This document shows positions 19,912 through 29,384 of a stretch of DNA of 64,000 nt, piece by piece; positions within the stretch are counted from its first letter, which is position 1; the number at the start of each line of letters is the position of its first letter. Position numbers and translations under genes: made by a program. The notes below the pieces were generated by a model. It worked only from the letters and a program-made list of their open reading frames with translations. It made no database searches and was not told where the DNA came from. Origin of the DNA: Helicobacter turcicus (GTDB taxonomy: Bacteria > Campylobacterota > Campylobacteria > Campylobacterales > Helicobacteraceae); contig NZ_JAIGYQ010000001.1 of NCBI RefSeq assembly GCF_019711685.1, forward strand, positions 278,500 to 342,499, in the 5' to 3' direction.

Positions 19912-21444
19912 ATGGTGGCATTATTAAGCGTGAGCAACAAAAGCGGAATCGTAGAATTCGCAGAAGGACTTATTTCTCTAGGTTATGAGATTTTATCCAC
20001 AGGCGGAACACTAAAAACACTAGAACAAAATGGAATCCAAGCCCTAGATGTCAGTCAATACACGCAAAGCCCAGAAATGTTTGATGGACGCGTAAAAACC
20101 CTACACCCAAAAGTCCATGGAGGAATCCTATATCGCCGTAATAATAGCGAAGATGTAGCAATAGCAAAACACTTCGGAATTGCGGATATTAGCCTAGTAT
20201 GCGTAAATCTCTATCCTTTCAAAGCCACAATTGAACGCACTGATGATTTTAATACAATTATTGAAAACATTGACATTGGTGGTCCCTCTATGGTACGTGC
20301 AGCTGCAAAAAACTTCACCTCTGTGCTTATTGTTACAAATCCTAATGATTATACAAAAGTTTTAGAAAACCTACAAAGCAACAAAAACACTTTAGAATTT
20401 CGTCAAAGCATGATGATTAAGGCGTTTGAACACACAGCAGGCTATGATTGCATGATTGCAAATTATATGAATCAACGCTTTAACGGGGGATTTGGTGGGG
20501 CGCATTTTATTAGTGGCAAACTTGTCGCTCCAACACGTTATGGAGAAAATCCTCACCAAAAGGGCGCATATTACGAGTTTGAGAATTTCTACTCTAACAT
20601 TTTTAAAACGTTAAAAGGCGAAATTAGCTTTAATAACCTAACAGATATTAATAGCGCGGTTAAAATTGCTTCAAGCTTTGGAGATGCTCCTTGTGTTAGC
20701 ATTATAAAACATGGAAATCCTTGTGGCTTTGCATTAAAAAGCAATGCACTAGAATCCTATAAAGAAGCACTAAAATGTGATAATATCTCTGCCTTTGGTG
20801 GTGTGGTAGCTGTGAATGCTCCTGTGGATATTGCTTTAGCGCAAGAGATTAATAAAATCTTTATTGAAGTGCTTGTTGCTCCACAAATTTTACCAGAAGC
20901 ATTAAAAGAATTTGAAAATAAAAAGAAAATCAAAATTTTCACATGTGGAGGAAAAACCCTAAAATTTCCAAAAGATACACAAGATTTTAAACACATTGAA
21001 GGAGGATTTGTATTGCAAGATTCTGATTGCGTAGAAATTAGCGAAATTAAAAATGCACAATGCGTTAGTCAAAGACAAGCTACAGAAGCGCAAATGCAAG
21101 ATTTAGAAATCGCCTATAAAATCGCAGCACTTGTGAAGTCAAACTGCGTGGTATATGTGAAGAATTCTGCGATGGTAGCCGTTGGAATGGGAATGACAAG
21201 TCGCGTAGATGCAACAAAAGCGGCAATTAAAAAAGCGCAAGATATGGGATTAGATTTAAAAGGTTGCGTGTTAGCAAGTGAAGCATTCTTTCCCTTTAAA
21301 GATAGCATTGAAGAGGCACATAAAGTCGGTGTTAGTGCTGTGATTGAACCGGGAGGAAGCATTAGAGATGATGAAGTTATTGAATGTGCAAATGCTAATG
21401 GAATTGCTCTTTATTTTAGTGGAAAGAGACATTTTTTACACTAA
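19912..21444 (+). CDS. purH: Bifunctional AICAR formyltransferase/IMP cyclohydrolase
   Basis: Catalyses the last two steps of IMP synthesis. The N-terminal ~190 residues are the cyclohydrolase domain ([35 protein letters not shown]), and the remainder is the formyltransferase domain with the catalytic KHGNPCGFA segment near residue 265 and the C-terminal SGKRHFLH. The length of 510 fits. ATG follows AAGGAG. It converges on the glycosyltransferase remnant with a single base between stop codons and no hairpin seen. Confidence 0.96.
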   Translation: MVALLSVSNKSGIVEFAEGLISLGYEILSTGGTLKTLEQNGIQALDVSQYTQSPEMFDGRVKTLHPKVHGGILYRRNNSEDVAIAKHFGIADISLVCVNLYPFKATIERTDDFNTIIENIDIGGPSMVRAAAKNFTSVLIVTNPNDYTKVLENLQSNKNTLEFRQSMMIKAFEHTAGYDCMIANYMNQRFNGGFGGAHFISGKLVAPTRYGENPHQKGAYYEFENFYSNIFKTLKGEISFNNLTDINSAVKIASSFGDAPCVSIIKHGNPCGFALKSNALESYKEALKCDNISAFGGVVAVNAPVDIALAQEINKIFIEVLVAPQILPEALKEFENKKKIKIFTCGGKTLKFPKDTQDFKHIEGGFVLQDSDCVEISEIKNAQCVSQRQATEAQMQDLEIAYKIAALVKSNCVVYVKNSAMVAVGMGMTSRVDATKAAIKKAQDMGLDLKGCVLASEAFFPFKDSIEEAHKVGVSAVIEPGGSIRDDEVIECANANGIALYFSGKRHFLH

Positions 21445-21445
21445 A

Positions 21446-21721
21446 TTATATAGCGGAGAGGTTTATTAAAAAATTAAAGGCGAGATTCTTTTTGTAAGTT
21501 TTTAACCACTGCAAGAAATTTAAAGAATCCGCCTCAATAAACGCGCTTCCAAGACGATAAGAAAAGGTTTGTTTTTCTTGTATTGCTTTCTTGTAATCTT
21601 CATAGGATTCTAATGGGGGTAATTTCAAATGGGGTTTTTCTTGGATAATACGCGCATAAAATTTCGCTTCTCTTTTATGTCTTAATGCGATTACAGCAAG
21701 AATAAAAGGCAATTTCAACAC
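21446..21721 (-). CDS. Out-of-frame C-terminal part of the glycosyltransferase (phase-variable)
   Basis: This 91-residue frame has no start codon of its own beyond a GTG formed by the end of the G tract, and no ribosome binding site. It continues the repeat module of the upstream glycosyltransferase: LKLPFIL after the tract, then LKLPPLESYEDYKKAIQEKQTFSYRLGSAFIEAD, which parallels the C-terminus of the acyltransferase at 62.7-63.8 kb. With 10 (or 7) G residues in place of 9 the two frames fuse into one protein of about 403 residues (402 with 7). In the assembled state it is therefore probably not translated. Confidence 0.8.
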   Translation of the reverse strand: MLKLPFILAVIALRHKREAKFYARIIQEKPHLKLPPLESYEDYKKAIQEKQTFSYRLGSAFIEADSLNFLQWLKTYKKNLAFNFLINLSAI

Positions 21722-22656
21722 CCCCCCCCACTTTTGTAATTATTAACCATTGCAAATCCGAGTTTATAGGAGAGATGGTAGCGGATTCTTTCAAAACCAT
21801 AAGTTGTCTTTGCGATAAATCCTTCTGTATTTAGACTACCGCCGGCTTTTAGCCATTGTTTGTAATAGAGATTCCATTCATTCCAAATTTGATTACAAAG
21901 TTGATTATTCCAAAAGCGATTTTTTTTGCCATATGCGTGGATTAAGATGGGTTCACGATTTGCACGCCATAGCACACTACCTGCATAACGACTATCTAAG
22001 TTTTTAATCTTTAATTTTTTCTCAAAAACAAGCAAGGAAAAAATAGCTTGGTCATTTATAATATTTAGCGCACTTTGGTGATAAATAAAATCATAGCATC
22101 CCAAAGGATTTTCTAATATGTCATTAAAAACTATAATCCCTGTTCTAAAAATATTACGATTAGCAAATTCTTGTGGAGCAGAAGGAAAGCTCGCCTTAAG
22201 TGGGTTTTTACCACCATTGGCAGCTAGCACATAACCTTGCTTTCTTAAATCTTTTAAATGCCCAATTTCTTGAAGCAATAAAATATCAAAATCTAAATAC
22301 ACTATACATTCGCATTCACTTAAGAATCTAAAACCTTCAAAACAAGCATACACCATATGTGTCCAACGCGACAAAAATTGATTGTTATGTAAATCAATAG
22401 GAGTTTTTGCAAAAGCGTTTAATCTCTTTAAAAAATCCTCTTTACTAAAGGATTCAAAATGCACTTTACTACTCCCAGCAACTTTACATAAAGCCTCTTG
22501 ATCGCTAGGGCTAAAACCATCGTGAATACAATAAAAAATATCCACATCTTGCCCATTTTCTTGCATTTTCTGCTTAATATTTACTATTAATGCCCCAATC
22601 ACAAAGGCAGAATCACAAGTGGCACACAACAATATCCCAAAGGAATGTTTTTTCAT
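21715..22656 (-). CDS. GT8-like glycosyltransferase, truncated at a poly-G tract
   Basis: Probable sugar transferase for a surface glycan (lipooligosaccharide or similar). The N-terminal half has the GT8-type plan: FGILLCATCDSAFVIGAL at the start, the DxD metal site in IVYLDFDILLLQE near residue 120, and LIHAYGKKNRFW near residue 245 resembling the terminal HxxGxxKPW motif. The C-terminus carries HLSYKLGFAMVNNYKSGGG and then stops because of the G9 tract, giving 313 residues; one extra G would add 90 residues. The ATG follows GAGGT. Acceptor and donor sugars cannot be inferred. Confidence 0.82.
   Translation of the reverse strand: MKKHSFGILLCATCDSAFVIGALIVNIKQKMQENGQDVDIFYCIHDGFSPSDQEALCKVAGSSKVHFESFSKEDFLKRLNAFAKTPIDLHNNQFLSRWTHMVYACFEGFRFLSECECIVYLDFDILLLQEIGHLKDLRKQGYVLAANGGKNPLKASFPSAPQEFANRNIFRTGIIVFNDILENPLGCYDFIYHQSALNIINDQAIFSLLVFEKKLKIKNLDSRYAGSVLWRANREPILIHAYGKKNRFWNNQLCNQIWNEWNLYYKQWLKAGGSLNTEGFIAKTTYGFERIRYHLSYKLGFAMVNNYKSGGGC
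21721..21729 (-). repeat. Poly-G tract (9 G on the coding strand), slippage site
   Basis: Nine C on the plus strand, read as G9 in the glycosyltransferase gene. The coding sequence reads AGT-GGG-GGG-GGG-TGT-TGA, so translation stops two codons after the tract. Homopolymeric G tracts of this length are well-known contingency sites in Helicobacter and Campylobacter surface-structure genes. Confidence 0.9.
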
Positions 22657-22679
22657 TTTTACCTCTTTTGCAAAAGCAT

Positions 22680-22685
22680 ATTCTA
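22680..22685 (-). promoter_or_regulatory. Putative -10 box (TAGAAT) for the glycosyltransferase
   Basis: TGTAGAAT on the minus strand, 23 bases before the glycosyltransferase ATG, in the 170-base gap after rpoD. Confidence 0.4.
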
Positions 22686-22826
22686 CAATAATTTTTAAGC
22701 TTTTTATTAGGACGGCTTATGCTATTAGGGAGACACTCTTCGCCGAATTTAGTTATGCAACTAGAAATACCCCAATTTATGCGTGATAAATCTCTAGCTC
22801 TTTAATTAGAATAAACTAATTATTAT

Positions 22827-24689
22827 TTAATCCTCAATATAATTCTTAAGCTTTCTTCCTACTTTTGGATGTTTGAGTTTTTTTATCGCACTAGATTCTA
22901 TTTGTCTAACTCTCTCTCTTGTTACGTTTAATTCTTTTCCGATCTCTTCTAGTGTTCTATCAGATTCGTCGTCTAATAATCCAAAACGCATACGAATAAC
23001 TGCTTTTTCTCTTTCATTAAGCTGGTCTAATACATCATCAATTTGGCTTTTTAAATCTTCTTTTAAAATATGTTCCATTGGTCCAATAGAACTTTTATCT
23101 TCTACAAAGTCACCAAACTTACCATCTTCTCCATTTCCAATAGGAGCTTCAAGGCTAATAGGTTCTTTTGTGATTTTAATCACATTTTTAACTTTATCTA
23201 TTGGTAAACCTACTTCTTCTGCAATTTTTTCTAAGTCAGGTTCTTTACCTTCTTCTTGTAAAAATTTACGCATAATTTTATTAATGCGGTTAATGGTTTC
23301 AATCATATGGATAGGGATTCTAATAGTGCGGGCTTGGTCAGCAATCGCCCTTGAAATTGCTTGACGAATCCACCAAGTCGCGTAAGTTGAAAAACGATAG
23401 CCCTTTTTATATTCAAACTTATCCACAGCTTTCATTAAGCCAATATTACCCTCTTGAATTAAATCTAAAAAAGGAAGTCCCCTATTTGTATAACGTTTTG
23501 CAATACTCACGACAAGCCTTAGATTAGATTTTGCCATTTTTGTTTTTGCTTTATCTGCAATATCTTTACCTCTTTTGATTTGCTCTAAAATTTGTTTAAG
23601 CTTCTCTGGCTCTAAATCGAAGCTTCCCTCACTTGCAACTTTTGTTTGAAAGAGTTTTTTAATCTCCATATAGGTTGATACCATTGTGGCTTCTGGAACT
23701 GCTGCTGTAATCTCCGCTTTATTCATTTCTGTAATATTGTCCAAAATTTTTTTATGGTTTGCAAGTAAAATATCATTAAAAAGGGGGAGGCGGTATTCTA
23801 GACGCTTTAATTCTTTGTCAAATCCCTCATCACTTTTAATAGTGTTTTCCATAGCTTTAACAAGTTCATTGATTAACTTACTTGTAGGACCTAAATCTAA
23901 AAGCTTTTCTTTTAAAAATTGTTTTTTATGCGCTAGAGTTAGGAGATAGAGCATATCTTTAGAATTTTCATTGCCCTTTTCTTGTTCCCAGGTCTTTAGC
24001 CAATCTTTTTTTGCTTTTTCTAACGCTTTAAAGCTTACAAGGACTTTTTCTACCCGTTTTTGATCCTTTTTAGAAATAGACTTTTTGGATTCCTCATTTT
24101 CCTCGCTCTCACTCTCCTCACCTTCATTTTCCTCACTCTCGCTCTCCTCACCTTCATTTTCCTCTTCATCGTCAAAACTTTTAAAAAGCTCTTTAACTCT
24201 TCTTTCTCTATTGATTAAAGCTTCTTTATAGTCTAAAATAAAATCAATCAAATACGGCACAGAACAAATTGCATCTAAGATAATATTTTCCCCAAGTTCT
24301 ATGTTTTTGCTAAGTTCTATTTCCTCATCTCTTGTTAATAATGGAATCTGTCCCATTTCTCTTAAATACATCCTAACAGGGCTATCACTTCTGCTCCATT
24401 CTAGAAGCTCTCTTTCTTTCATAAAATCAAATTCATCTTCTAATTCTTCATCTAAAAGACGTTTTTTATCTTCTTTAATCTTTCTAGCTTCATCTTGATT
24501 TAAAATCTTTGCAACTTCTGAAGCAGACATTAATTGCTTCTTGTATTTTTTTGCTAATTCACCTACTCTTTTTGCTTGTGCTGCTGTTGGAAGTTTTCCT
24601 AAAACTTGTGCAACTTTTTCATAAGAAACATATTTAGTGGCATTTTGAAACAACTCATCAAGTTGTTGATTGATAGTTTTTGCAGACAT
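22827..24689 (-). CDS. rpoD: RNA polymerase housekeeping sigma factor (sigma-70/RpoD)
   Basis: Directs RNA polymerase to housekeeping promoters. Regions seen in order: an N-terminal 1.1-like domain; [18 protein letters not shown] (region 1.2) near residue 100; a non-conserved acidic insert with ESESEE repeats near 160-195; region 2 with [33 protein letters not shown]; region 3 at [12 protein letters not shown]; and region 4 ending in [20 protein letters not shown]. The frame could extend to a TTG at 24716, but ATG at 24689 follows GGAG six bases away, giving 620 residues. A TATAAT box lies upstream. Confidence 0.96.
   Translation of the reverse strand: MSAKTINQQLDELFQNATKYVSYEKVAQVLGKLPTAAQAKRVGELAKKYKKQLMSASEVAKILNQDEARKIKEDKKRLLDEELEDEFDFMKERELLEWSRSDSPVRMYLREMGQIPLLTRDEEIELSKNIELGENIILDAICSVPYLIDFILDYKEALINRERRVKELFKSFDDEEENEGEESESEENEGEESESEENEESKKSISKKDQKRVEKVLVSFKALEKAKKDWLKTWEQEKGNENSKDMLYLLTLAHKKQFLKEKLLDLGPTSKLINELVKAMENTIKSDEGFDKELKRLEYRLPLFNDILLANHKKILDNITEMNKAEITAAVPEATMVSTYMEIKKLFQTKVASEGSFDLEPEKLKQILEQIKRGKDIADKAKTKMAKSNLRLVVSIAKRYTNRGLPFLDLIQEGNIGLMKAVDKFEYKKGYRFSTYATWWIRQAISRAIADQARTIRIPIHMIETINRINKIMRKFLQEEGKEPDLEKIAEEVGLPIDKVKNVIKITKEPISLEAPIGNGEDGKFGDFVEDKSSIGPMEHILKEDLKSQIDDVLDQLNEREKAVIRMRFGLLDDESDRTLEEIGKELNVTRERVRQIESSAIKKLKHPKVGRKLKNYIED
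24096..24164 (-). repeat. In-frame 30-base tandem repeat in rpoD (acidic insert)
   Basis: Two 30-base units (24096-24125 and 24126-24155) differing at two positions, plus nine bases of a third. Each unit encodes ten residues of the pattern [10 protein letters not shown]. Because units are multiples of three, copy-number change would keep rpoD in frame. Confidence 0.9.
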
Positions 24690-24748
24690 TAGGAACTCCA
24701 AAAGATTAGAATGCAATTAGATTATTTTAAGGTAATTGAAAATTGGGC

Positions 24749-24754
24749 ATTATA
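24749..24754 (-). promoter_or_regulatory. Putative -10 box (TATAAT) for rpoD
   Basis: Perfect TATAAT on the minus strand in GCTATAATGCC, 59 bases before the rpoD ATG, within the 93-base gap after the carbon-nitrogen hydrolase gene. Confidence 0.5.
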
Positions 24755-24782
24755 GCGAAATTTATTAAAAACAGGGTTAATC

Positions 24783-25565
24783 TTAACGAAATCTCCAACA
24801 CTCTTTAATGTCTTTTAAATATTTTTTATCAACCTCTGCAATTAACAATTCTTCTCTATCTCCTAAACAATCAATAATCTCACCATTTGGAGAGACAAAT
24901 AAGGAATCTCCATAAAAGTTCCATAAAGTTTGCGTTGGAACATCTTGATACTGCCCAATGCGATTTGCACGCAAAATGTAACAACTATTCAAAAAAGCAC
25001 GCATTTTAATAATGCTTCTCCAACGCAAAGAGGAATCAAAAGTAGAAGCAGTTGGCAAAAGCACACAATCTACATTTTCAGCCTTTAGTTTAATCCAGAA
25101 ATCATCAAAATGCAATTCATATCCAAACACAACTGCAAATTTAAACCCACCCACATTAAAAATTGGAGGCATTTTAGGATGTTTTGGCATTGTGTTTGCA
25201 AAAAAATCTGCTTCATTCCAATGCGCATAAGGCATTAATTTTTGTGCGCGATAGCTTAATGCCTTGCCCTTATTCAAAATAAGAATTGTTTTGTAAATCT
25301 TATCTTTCACCACTTCAAAAATGGGTGCTACCATTACAATATTATACTTTGCGGAGAGCTTCAAAATTCCATCTGTCTCTTTTTTAATCTTCTCTAGTGT
25401 GTGTGCCTTTTTCCCACGTCCCATCTCTAAATCTTTAAAAAACGGATTTAGTAAATATTCGCCAAATAAAATTACTCTTGCTTTTGTATCTACCGCAGCT
25501 TTAATATAAGATTCTATCTCACTTTGGGTGCGTGTATTTGAGAGTTGCAATGCAGAGATTTTCAT
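24783..25565 (-). CDS. Carbon-nitrogen hydrolase (nitrilase) family protein lacking the usual cysteine
   Basis: A 260-residue protein with the nitrilase-superfamily fold: the glutamate is E36 in ILFGEYLLNP and the lysine K109 in RAQKLMPY. The third catalytic element, normally a cysteine in a CYD/CYE-type motif, reads VVFGYELHF here (G148 where cysteine is expected; the codon is GGA). This suggests an inactive or altered enzyme. H. pylori has a similar family member (HP0757, once called a beta-alanine synthetase homologue). The ATG follows the xseB stop directly, so it is the last gene of the pflA-xseB unit. The substrate is unknown. Confidence 0.82.
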   Translation of the reverse strand: MKISALQLSNTRTQSEIESYIKAAVDTKARVILFGEYLLNPFFKDLEMGRGKKAHTLEKIKKETDGILKLSAKYNIVMVAPIFEVVKDKIYKTILILNKGKALSYRAQKLMPYAHWNEADFFANTMPKHPKMPPIFNVGGFKFAVVFGYELHFDDFWIKLKAENVDCVLLPTASTFDSSLRWRSIIKMRAFLNSCYILRANRIGQYQDVPTQTLWNFYGDSLFVSPNGEIIDCLGDREELLIAEVDKKYLKDIKECWRFR

Positions 25566-25769
25566 TTAGGATTCCTTTGTGTATTGCATTTTTAGGTTTT
25601 CGCACTGCACTTGTGCGCTTTCTAACATTTTTTGTGCTTTTTGTAGATTTTCCATACCATTTTTATATAATTCTAAACTTTCATTTAAACTAATGTTTTC
25701 ATCGCCTAACTTTTCTAAGCATTGTGTAACATTTCCTAAATATTCTTCAAAATTCAATATCTGCTCCAT
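25566..25769 (-). CDS. xseB: Exodeoxyribonuclease VII small subunit
   Basis: Small subunit of the ssDNA exonuclease VII, which with XseA degrades single-stranded DNA. The 67 residues are helical with the family pattern FEEYLGNVTQCLEKLGDENISLNESLELYKNGM. A GTG two codons upstream overlaps the Shine-Dalgarno sequence; ATG at 25769 with AAGGAG five bases before it is preferred. xseA is not in this window. The gene lies between pflA and the carbon-nitrogen hydrolase, with only a few bases on either side. Confidence 0.85.
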   Translation of the reverse strand: MEQILNFEEYLGNVTQCLEKLGDENISLNESLELYKNGMENLQKAQKMLESAQVQCENLKMQYTKES

Positions 25770-25778
25770 TTCCACTCC

Positions 25779-28175
25779 TTATTGTTCATTTTCTAATAAT
25801 TTTTTCGCATCAACACATAAATTTTTCCAAGGGGATTCTGCATTTATAGTCTCACACTTTCCATAGGATTCCACTGCTGCCTTTTTATCGCCTAGTTTAT
25901 CATGTAGATAACCTTGTAAATAGTAAATCTGAATCTTTTCTGTGTCTTTATTTGCATGTAATTCTGCCTTTTGTAACATTTCAAGGGATTCTTCAAATTT
26001 TCCCTCACGATTTAGTGCTTCTACCACCCCAAGCTCTACCCAAGGTGAATACTCATAACGTTCATGCATTTCTTGTAAATCCATCAAGTTCTTTGCATAC
26101 ACTTTAATTGCTGTGTCATCTTTACGTGCTAATGCATCTTGAAGCATCACGCGATATACTTCGATCATTTTATTGCTATTTTTTAAACTATCCTCCAAAC
26201 GTGGCAGCAGCTTAAAAGCTTCTTCATTATTTCCCTGTCTTATTTGTGCCATAAAGAGAACCCACGCACTATCGTTATGTTTTGGGTCGCTTAGCAATCT
26301 TAGAGTATCACGTGCTGCAAGAGCCGCTTTTGGATAATCTTGCAAAGAATATTCCACCCATGCCAAACGATAAAGCCATTCCTCTTTTTGCTTTGGTGTG
26401 TTAGCCTGTGTAGATTTCTCTCTAGCAATCTGCAATGCTGGGATAAACTGCTTATTTGCATACAAACAATCAAAGAGTTTTAAAAATTCATAATCTTGTA
26501 ATAAAAGCTTATCCCCATATAAACCCCCGTAATACGCTGCTTCTTTACAATTCCCAGCCTCTAACGTCTTTTTAGTTAGTGCGCTTGTTGCATTAATAAG
26601 CACAGGCATGTTCTCGCCAAGCACTCTATCAAGTTCTTCCCTCATTCTAAACACACTTAAATAATCCCCCAAATCATAATAAGTCTGCGCCTTTTTCTCT
26701 AACGCGATCCTCTCCTCTTCCTTGCCCTTATAGTTTGCAATTACATAATCATAGTGCTCCAAGCGCTTTGTTGCATTGCTTTCATTATCATCTAAAAGCA
26801 GTGCATCATCAAGCTTTTTAATCTCTTCGCGCTCACTCTCACTTTCACTTTCACTTAGAAACATTTGGTAATACTTATGTGCCTTTTGCAAATCTCCTGC
26901 TTTATCAAACCACATTGCCATATCTTTTAACATAGGCAAATACAAAGGCTCGGTTTTATCTTCAAAGGAATTAAACATCACTTCTAGCACTTTTGCAGGC
27001 GTTTCATAAACTCCAAACTCCGCCCAAGATTGCATCATCGTATAATACTTTGGCACATCTTGCAAAAAAAAGTTAGGATTTGCCTCTAAAGTATCATTAA
27101 GATACTTCTCTGCTCTTTTTTTCTCTCCCTCCTTGCGATAATAATCTCCTAAGAGCACAGAAGCAAGAGATGCCACTTCTAAATCTCTTGTTTCATTAAG
27201 CACAGATTCATACATTTCAAGCACAACCTTACGATCACCACGTGCATACAAATGCTCTCCATAATTAAGCCTTGCTAAAAGCTCATATTTATCGCCTTTA
27301 TATTCATTAAATAGGCGGTCATAATAGTATTTTGCTTCTTCAAAAAACTTCATCTCTGCATAAGTTTTTGCTATAATAAACAACACTTGTGGCACATGAA
27401 TATCCGTAGGATACGCCCCAAGCCAAGCTTTACCAAGAGCAACAACATCCTCGTAATTCTCTACATTATACATCCCATCAAGAGCTACCAAGCGCAGATA
27501 CAACACATCACGCTTAAAAATTGTCTCTGGATAGATTCCAAGCATTTCATCAATAGTGCTTAGTGCCTCTGCATAAGAACCCCTCTCCACGAAGGATTGC
27601 ACATTTAAAAAATAATCCTTATCTCTACCTACTTGATTATCCATAGGACGCATTTGCGCATCAAGTACACCAATGCTTGGAACTTCATCAAAACGCATTG
27701 GAAAATTGATTCCATAGCTTGGTTTATCGTTTAAAAACGGAATCTCACCTTCATAGCCCAAAATCTGCCAACGCCTAGATTTCGCATTATTCTCCATTGG
27801 GACACGCTGATTACTTGATAACTCAAATTCTGTGTTGTAAAGCTTCATTTTTTTGTTCATCTTAGGAGTGATTTTTAGACTAAAACCATTTGTATTATCA
27901 TTAAAAAGCTCCGGAGTAATGGAGAAAAACAGCGTCTCACTGCGTTGAAATCGTGAAAGTAAAGGCGCATCAAAATTACAAATAATTGCACTCACTTCAG
28001 AAGCCCTATCTAATTCCTCATAACACGCAAAAGGTTTATCATCACGCAAGTTTAGCACTGCAAAATTACGATTTGCCTCTCTCCCACTATCAACATAAAA
28101 CTCAAGCCCAAAAGCCTTTGCAAACAACATTGCTAAGAGTATCAAGAAATATCCAAAACGCTTAAAATCCGCCAA
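25779..28175 (-). CDS. pflA: TPR-repeat flagellar motor protein PflA
   Basis: Periplasmic TPR/SLR protein that resembles PflA of Campylobacter and Helicobacter, a scaffold of the large motor disk needed to bring stator units into the flagellar motor. The 798 residues begin with a signal peptide (FLILLAMLFAKAFG) and a beta-rich domain to about residue 180, then many helix-pair repeats such as AKTYAEMKFFEEAKYYYDRLF. Length and N-terminal pattern (FYVDSGREANRNFAVLNL) match PflA from memory. The only start that keeps the signal peptide is TTG at 28175 with AGGA upstream. A generic TPR protein is the alternative. Confidence 0.82.
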   Translation of the reverse strand: MADFKRFGYFLILLAMLFAKAFGLEFYVDSGREANRNFAVLNLRDDKPFACYEELDRASEVSAIICNFDAPLLSRFQRSETLFFSITPELFNDNTNGFSLKITPKMNKKMKLYNTEFELSSNQRVPMENNAKSRRWQILGYEGEIPFLNDKPSYGINFPMRFDEVPSIGVLDAQMRPMDNQVGRDKDYFLNVQSFVERGSYAEALSTIDEMLGIYPETIFKRDVLYLRLVALDGMYNVENYEDVVALGKAWLGAYPTDIHVPQVLFIIAKTYAEMKFFEEAKYYYDRLFNEYKGDKYELLARLNYGEHLYARGDRKVVLEMYESVLNETRDLEVASLASVLLGDYYRKEGEKKRAEKYLNDTLEANPNFFLQDVPKYYTMMQSWAEFGVYETPAKVLEVMFNSFEDKTEPLYLPMLKDMAMWFDKAGDLQKAHKYYQMFLSESESESEREEIKKLDDALLLDDNESNATKRLEHYDYVIANYKGKEEERIALEKKAQTYYDLGDYLSVFRMREELDRVLGENMPVLINATSALTKKTLEAGNCKEAAYYGGLYGDKLLLQDYEFLKLFDCLYANKQFIPALQIAREKSTQANTPKQKEEWLYRLAWVEYSLQDYPKAALAARDTLRLLSDPKHNDSAWVLFMAQIRQGNNEEAFKLLPRLEDSLKNSNKMIEVYRVMLQDALARKDDTAIKVYAKNLMDLQEMHERYEYSPWVELGVVEALNREGKFEESLEMLQKAELHANKDTEKIQIYYLQGYLHDKLGDKKAAVESYGKCETINAESPWKNLCVDAKKLLENEQ

Positions 28176-28202
28176 CTCTTTTCCTAGAAATTTAATTACT
28201 CC

Positions 28203-28208
28203 ATTATA
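28203..28208 (-). promoter_or_regulatory. Putative -10 box (TATAAT) for pflA-xseB
   Basis: Perfect TATAAT on the minus strand, 27 bases before the pflA TTG start, in the 57-base gap after the metallophosphoesterase gene. Confidence 0.55.
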
Positions 28209-28232
28209 CTTTGTTTTGTTTAAAACTTCATT

Positions 28233-29375
28233 TTATGTGCTAACAAACTCAAAATATGTAATCTCTGCTCTTGCTAAAATCCGCATAGGTGGTCCCCAAA
28301 AACCTGTGCCACGATTAACATAAATCTGCGTTTTTGGACCATGTTGGTATAATCCTTTTAGATAAGGTTGTTCAAGTCTTACAAGAAAGCTAAAAGGAAA
28401 AATCTGTCCGCCATGTGTATGTCCGCTTAAAATCAAATCCACATTATGCTCCTCTTTAATCTCAAGGGCAAACTTTGGTTGGTGTGCAAGCAAAATGAGA
28501 GGAAAATGCGGAATCCTTTTTTGCAATGCCTCTTCTAAATTAGGCTCTAATGCATTAATGCGCCTCCCAAAAATATCATACACACCAGCTAAATTAAGCC
28601 TTGCCTCTCCTTTTTGAAGAAGGACGCAATCATTTTCAAGCACAACAATTCCTTTACTCTTAAGCGCATTCAGTAGAGGAGAAATGCTGTGAAAATACTC
28701 ATGATTTCCAAGTATAAAATACACACCAAGTGGTGCTTCTAGCCTTGTAAGCGCGTTGATAGCTTCTGGGACTTTGCTAATCTCTGTATCCACAATATCC
28801 CCAGTTAGCACAATAAAATCAGGTTTTAGTGCATTGACTTGAGCTACAATTTCTCCCACCACGTTTTCTTCAATCAATCCTCCAATGTGTAAATCACTAA
28901 TTTGCACAGCAGTCATCTTACCTCTAAACCCATTTAGCAGAATCCTAACCCTCTCCACCACAGGAGACAATCGTCCTTCTACCAATCCAAAGCCAAGATA
29001 ACCAAGCGCAAAGATTCCACTTGCAATGTTTAAAGAGTTTTGAAGAAAACCTCTGCGCTCTTGTGAAAACTTTGGAAAAAGAATTCCAATGAATCGCAAA
29101 ATTAGGGACAAAGTCTGATAAAGCAACATCACTACAAACAAGACAAAGCCCACTCCAATGGAGAGTGAAACTAAAAAATACACACTTTGGGGTAAATCCA
29201 CAAAATAGCGCCCACTAAAATACAACACCACACCAAAGAAATTAAAAACTAAAAAATATTTTAAAATCTTTAGCGGAATCCTAGTTTTTACAATTTGTTT
29301 TATAAAGAAAAAATAGATTCCAATATGAAATCCAAAAAAAACCAAAAGAAATATAATAGGAAATAAATTTTTCAT
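28233..29375 (-). CDS. Membrane-anchored metallophosphoesterase
   Basis: Calcineurin-like phosphoesterase of unknown substrate, related to the YaeI/YkuE group that acts on lipid-like phosphoesters. The first ~145 residues form four hydrophobic helices. The catalytic domain then shows all five metal-binding motifs: SDLHIGG (~162), GDIVDTE (~195), GNHEY (~224), an AHQPKF histidine (~299) and SGHTHGGQ (~318). The 380-residue length fits. It follows the PilJ-type sensor gene by nine bases, so the two are probably co-transcribed. Confidence 0.88.
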   Translation of the reverse strand: MKNLFPIIFLLVFFGFHIGIYFFFIKQIVKTRIPLKILKYFLVFNFFGVVLYFSGRYFVDLPQSVYFLVSLSIGVGFVLFVVMLLYQTLSLILRFIGILFPKFSQERRGFLQNSLNIASGIFALGYLGFGLVEGRLSPVVERVRILLNGFRGKMTAVQISDLHIGGLIEENVVGEIVAQVNALKPDFIVLTGDIVDTEISKVPEAINALTRLEAPLGVYFILGNHEYFHSISPLLNALKSKGIVVLENDCVLLQKGEARLNLAGVYDIFGRRINALEPNLEEALQKRIPHFPLILLAHQPKFALEIKEEHNVDLILSGHTHGGQIFPFSFLVRLEQPYLKGLYQHGPKTQIYVNRGTGFWGPPMRILARAEITYFEFVST

Positions 29376-29384
29376 ACCAAAATC

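Noticed and set aside
22873..23364. A 163-residue plus-strand frame opposite rpoD
   Set aside because: Serine/leucine-rich antisense reading of conserved sigma factor regions; a typical shadow frame.
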